From the NCBI GenBank assembly GCA_003565555.1, contig PXBH01000028.1:1-60865 (forward strand): a stretch of 60,865 nt of DNA, written 5' to 3'. How positions within the stretch are numbered: the stretch's first letter is position 1; every line of letters begins with the position of its first letter. The notes under the pieces were generated by a model. That model searched no databases, had not been told where the DNA came from, and worked only from the letters and a program-made list of their open reading frames with translations. The DNA is from Cryomorphaceae bacterium. GTDB taxonomy: Bacteria; Bacteroidota; Bacteroidia; Flavobacteriales_D; Cryomorphaceae. This document shows, one piece after another, positions 58,828 to 60,865 of the stretch. The position numbers and the translations under genes were made by a program.

Positions 58828-60865
58828 GCGGCAACAGGCGATTTTCGAATTCGGAGCAAGAGTGTTTCGGCAAGGAGAAAAAGCAGCACCAAAATCAGGC
58901 AGAGTTTCCACAGGGGTGTTCCGCGGTTTACCTGTTCGATCTGCGCGGTTAAGTTATCAGAGGTGCCGTCGAATATTTTAAACACTTCCGTGGTTTCGGC
59001 GATGGCTGCCAATTCTTCCCGCGTGAATGAGCTAAGGTCACTTTCTTCGCGCAGGTAATTGATTCCCACTGCAGAGATCTGCTCATCGTTGTATATCAGG
59101 CTGTAATTTCCTGCTGAGCTGATTTCCGGTCCCGGACTGATGAAGAAACGGCCCTCGCTGCGGCGGTAAAGCGGAATCACATCTGCGCCTGCTTCCTCGT
59201 TGACCAGCCGTATGCTTTGACCCCCCGTTTGCCTGAATGCAGGTACCGTAAAGTAAGCATCGTCTTCGGCCCAAATGCTGCGAATGCCCGACGAACCGCT
59301 CAGCTCGCCGATGCGCAGCGCGGTGGCCACAAATAGCGCGTGACGCGAAAAATTGTTGTCGGAACGGCTCAAGCCGCTGTGTTGTATGTAGAGGTTGCCG
59401 CGTCCGGAAGCGTATGCCGTCAAGAAGGGGTCTCCACCGGCGAGGCGCATCACAGGATCGCCTCCGGAGGTTCGTACGGCAGGATAGAAACGTTTTACCT
59501 CCGGCAGGTCCATATTTTTCGTAATACGCTCAAAAACGCCCCGATAGAGGGGGTGTTCGGTATTCAGGCTTAATACCTTGCGTTCGGCCTCGATGAGCGG
59601 TGAGAACGGTCGCGCTCCCGTTTCGGCAAAAAATGCATTATACGACGGCAAATCTATCTCGGCAGAAGGGATGATCCAGGCGGTGCCGCCGTTTTCGATA
59701 AAACTGCGCAGCTCGCCGGCCAGTCCGCCGGGAATTTCATTGAGCCGGTCGAGAATGATCAGGCTGTAGGTGCCCATATTCGAGTAATCTACACCGCGCG
59801 GATTTACGGTGTGATAGGTGTACACCGAATCTCCCGAAAACACTCCTCGCAGCGGATCCGGTGCATCGGAGTTTTCCCGAATGGCCAGTATCGGAATCTC
59901 TTCGAAAACGTCGTATGAAAAGTAGTAGGTGTCATCGTAGGTCACCGGATTGTCCGTGATTTCGACCGCTGCTTTTCTCACCCCGGGCTTTTCATGCACA
60001 AATTCAAGCGCCGCACTTACCTTCTCCCCCGGATCCGCATCCACGCTTGCTACGGCACGCTTGATGCCGTTCACGTCCAAGCGCAGCGGAATGTTCTCCT
60101 CGCGGGCCTCCCCCGCATTGACTACGCGCACGCGGACCACATCAGCCTCACCCAGCTTGCGCACCGGGGTGTCGAACCATACGGAGTCGATGTACAGGTT
60201 TGAAAGATCATTGCGCTCGAGATGTACAAGGGAGCGCTCGTAGAGGGTGTCGGGCGGCACCTCTGCGAAGTCAAATCGGCTTTTTTGGAAATCGGAAATG
60301 ATGTAGGCTTTCGGTTTTCCTTCACCGGCGGCATTGCTGAGCAAATCTCGAAGACGGGAGTTGATTTCAGCGTAGCTTCTCGATTTCGGGCTGAGGTCTG
60401 TTTCCTGCACCAGGTCGGTGAACACCTGCCTGCTTACCGGACGGCTGTGGCGCCCGTCAAAATCGTGGGTGAGAAGAAGAAAGCGGTCTGTGGGCTCGTG
60501 GGCCGCAGCGATGTCGAGGGCCCTGTTTTTGGCCACGTCGATCAGCGGGCCGGCTTCGCTTTCACCTTCCATGCTGAAGCTGTTGTCCAGAAATACGGCC
60601 ACCGTGCGGCGGTCGGTCACCCGTTCTGCTTCGTCGGCCGGTATGAAGGGCTGTGCGAAGGCCAGCACCAGAAAAGCGAGGGCCGCCATGCGCGCCAGGA
60701 GGGTCAGGAGGTGGCGCAGCTTGTTTTGAGAACGGGTTTTCTGCTTGATGTCGCGCAAAAAGCGCACATTGGTGAAGGGAATTTTTTTAAACCGCCTGAA
60801 ATTGAACAGGTGAATGATGATCGGCACCGCGAGCGCGGCGAGGGCATAGAGAAAGCCGGGGTACA
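58824..60865 (-). CDS. BatA-type membrane protein with VWA-like domain (partial)
   Basis: The first bases of the gene are outside the window: the reading frame continues to 60865 (YPGFLYALAALAVPIIIHL), where a BatA N-terminal domain would begin. Seen: an N-terminal helix, the FNFRRFKKIPFTNVRFL segment, a second membrane helix ending FAQPFIP, then a VWA-like region with the MIDAS-type VAVFLDNSFSM, a large periplasmic part, and a last helix (LCLILVLLFLLAETLLLRI). Related genes are common in Bacteroidota. Role unknown; the fold suggests an envelope stress or protein interaction role. It is translationally coupled to the amidohydrolase gene. Confidence 0.83.
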   Translation of the reverse strand, partial: YPGFLYALAALAVPIIIHLFNFRRFKKIPFTNVRFLRDIKQKTRSQNKLRHLLTLLARMAALAFLVLAFAQPFIPADEAERVTDRRTVAVFLDNSFSMEGESEAGPLIDVAKNRALDIAAAHEPTDRFLLLTHDFDGRHSRPVSRQVFTDLVQETDLSPKSRSYAEINSRLRDLLSNAAGEGKPKAYIISDFQKSRFDFAEVPPDTLYERSLVHLERNDLSNLYIDSVWFDTPVRKLGEADVVRVRVVNAGEAREENIPLRLDVNGIKRAVASVDADPGEKVSAALEFVHEKPGVRKAAVEITDNPVTYDDTYYFSYDVFEEIPILAIRENSDAPDPLRGVFSGDSVYTYHTVNPRGVDYSNMGTYSLIILDRLNEIPGGLAGELRSFIENGGTAWIIPSAEIDLPSYNAFFAETGARPFSPLIEAERKVLSLNTEHPLYRGVFERITKNMDLPEVKRFYPAVRTSGGDPVMRLAGGDPFLTAYASGRGNLYIQHSGLSRSDNNFSRHALFVATALRIGELSGSSGIRSIWAEDDAYFTVPAFRQTGGQSIRLVNEEAGADVIPLYRRSEGRFFISPGPEISSAGNYSLIYNDEQISAVGINYLREESDLSSFTREELAAIAETTEVFKIFDGTSDNLTAQIEQVNRGTPLWKLCLILVLLFLLAETLLLRIRKSPVAA

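Noticed and set aside
1-60865. Mobile element, prophage, tRNA or anti-phage defence genes
   Set aside because: No transposase, integrase, phage structural, restriction or CRISPR-associated gene was recognised, and no tRNA-like cloverleaf was noticed by eye.

Overview
The window is a stretch of a Bacteroidota chromosome, most likely a free-living, gliding-type Flavobacteriales relative. The evidence is as follows. Four large secreted proteins end in type IX secretion (T9SS) sorting domains. There is a TonB receptor/lipoprotein pair. The gene order uppS-bamA-ompH-ompH-murI is present. Several upstream regions carry the Bacteroidota promoter form (TTG/TTTG about -33, TAnnTTTG about -7), and many genes start with TTG. 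I saw no tRNA, rRNA, CRISPR array, insertion sequence or prophage.

Layout. 1-11.5 kb is housekeeping: a cysteine desulfurase and GlmM-type phosphohexomutase (minus strand); a TPR protein, ComA-like phosphosulfolactate synthase, rhodanese, PopT (DUF368) and AroE (plus strand, tightly packed); a SAM hydrolase; PhoH and PurC; and a PagL-like lipid A deacylase. 11.5-26.7 kb is an alpha-glucan region: a GH31 glucosidase and a stand-alone CBM48 protein on the plus strand, then a tight minus-strand operon glgE-mak-glgB-GH57. No trehalose synthase gene is present, so the GlgE pathway here is unusual. A 1316-residue modular T9SS zinc protease lies between the two halves.

26.9-35.4 kb holds an SDR epimerase, a four-base-overlapping operon (polyprenol-phosphate mannosyltransferase-like GT2, dihydroorotase, DUF4296 lipoprotein), and a 1560-residue T9SS type B surface protein. 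35.4-44.2 kb is the most interesting block. A secreted endonuclease/exonuclease/phosphatase-family enzyme is divergent from a TonB-dependent receptor, a DUF5689 surface lipoprotein, a T9SS protein with an OB-like region, and a two-HKD phospholipase-D/nuclease-family T9SS protein with an OB-like N-terminus. I read this as a polysaccharide-utilisation-like locus, but for extracellular nucleic acid or phosphodiester scavenging.

44.3-55.1 kb is the envelope cluster: an alpha/beta hydrolase and pdxJ (minus), then CBS protein, Omp85-like protein, nadK, DUF6089, uppS, bamA, two OmpH/Skp chaperones and murI (plus). 55.2-60.9 kb has a conserved protein of unclear function, a PhnP-like metallo-beta-lactamase-fold hydrolase, a dihydroorotase homologue that has lost its HxH metal site, and a BatA-type VWA membrane protein cut by the window end.

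Together the genes link lipid-carrier supply (UppS, PopT, GT2), outer-membrane assembly (BamA, OmpH), storage glucan metabolism and secreted macromolecule degradation. Product calls rest on motifs and overall similarity recognised by eye; no database search was possible.
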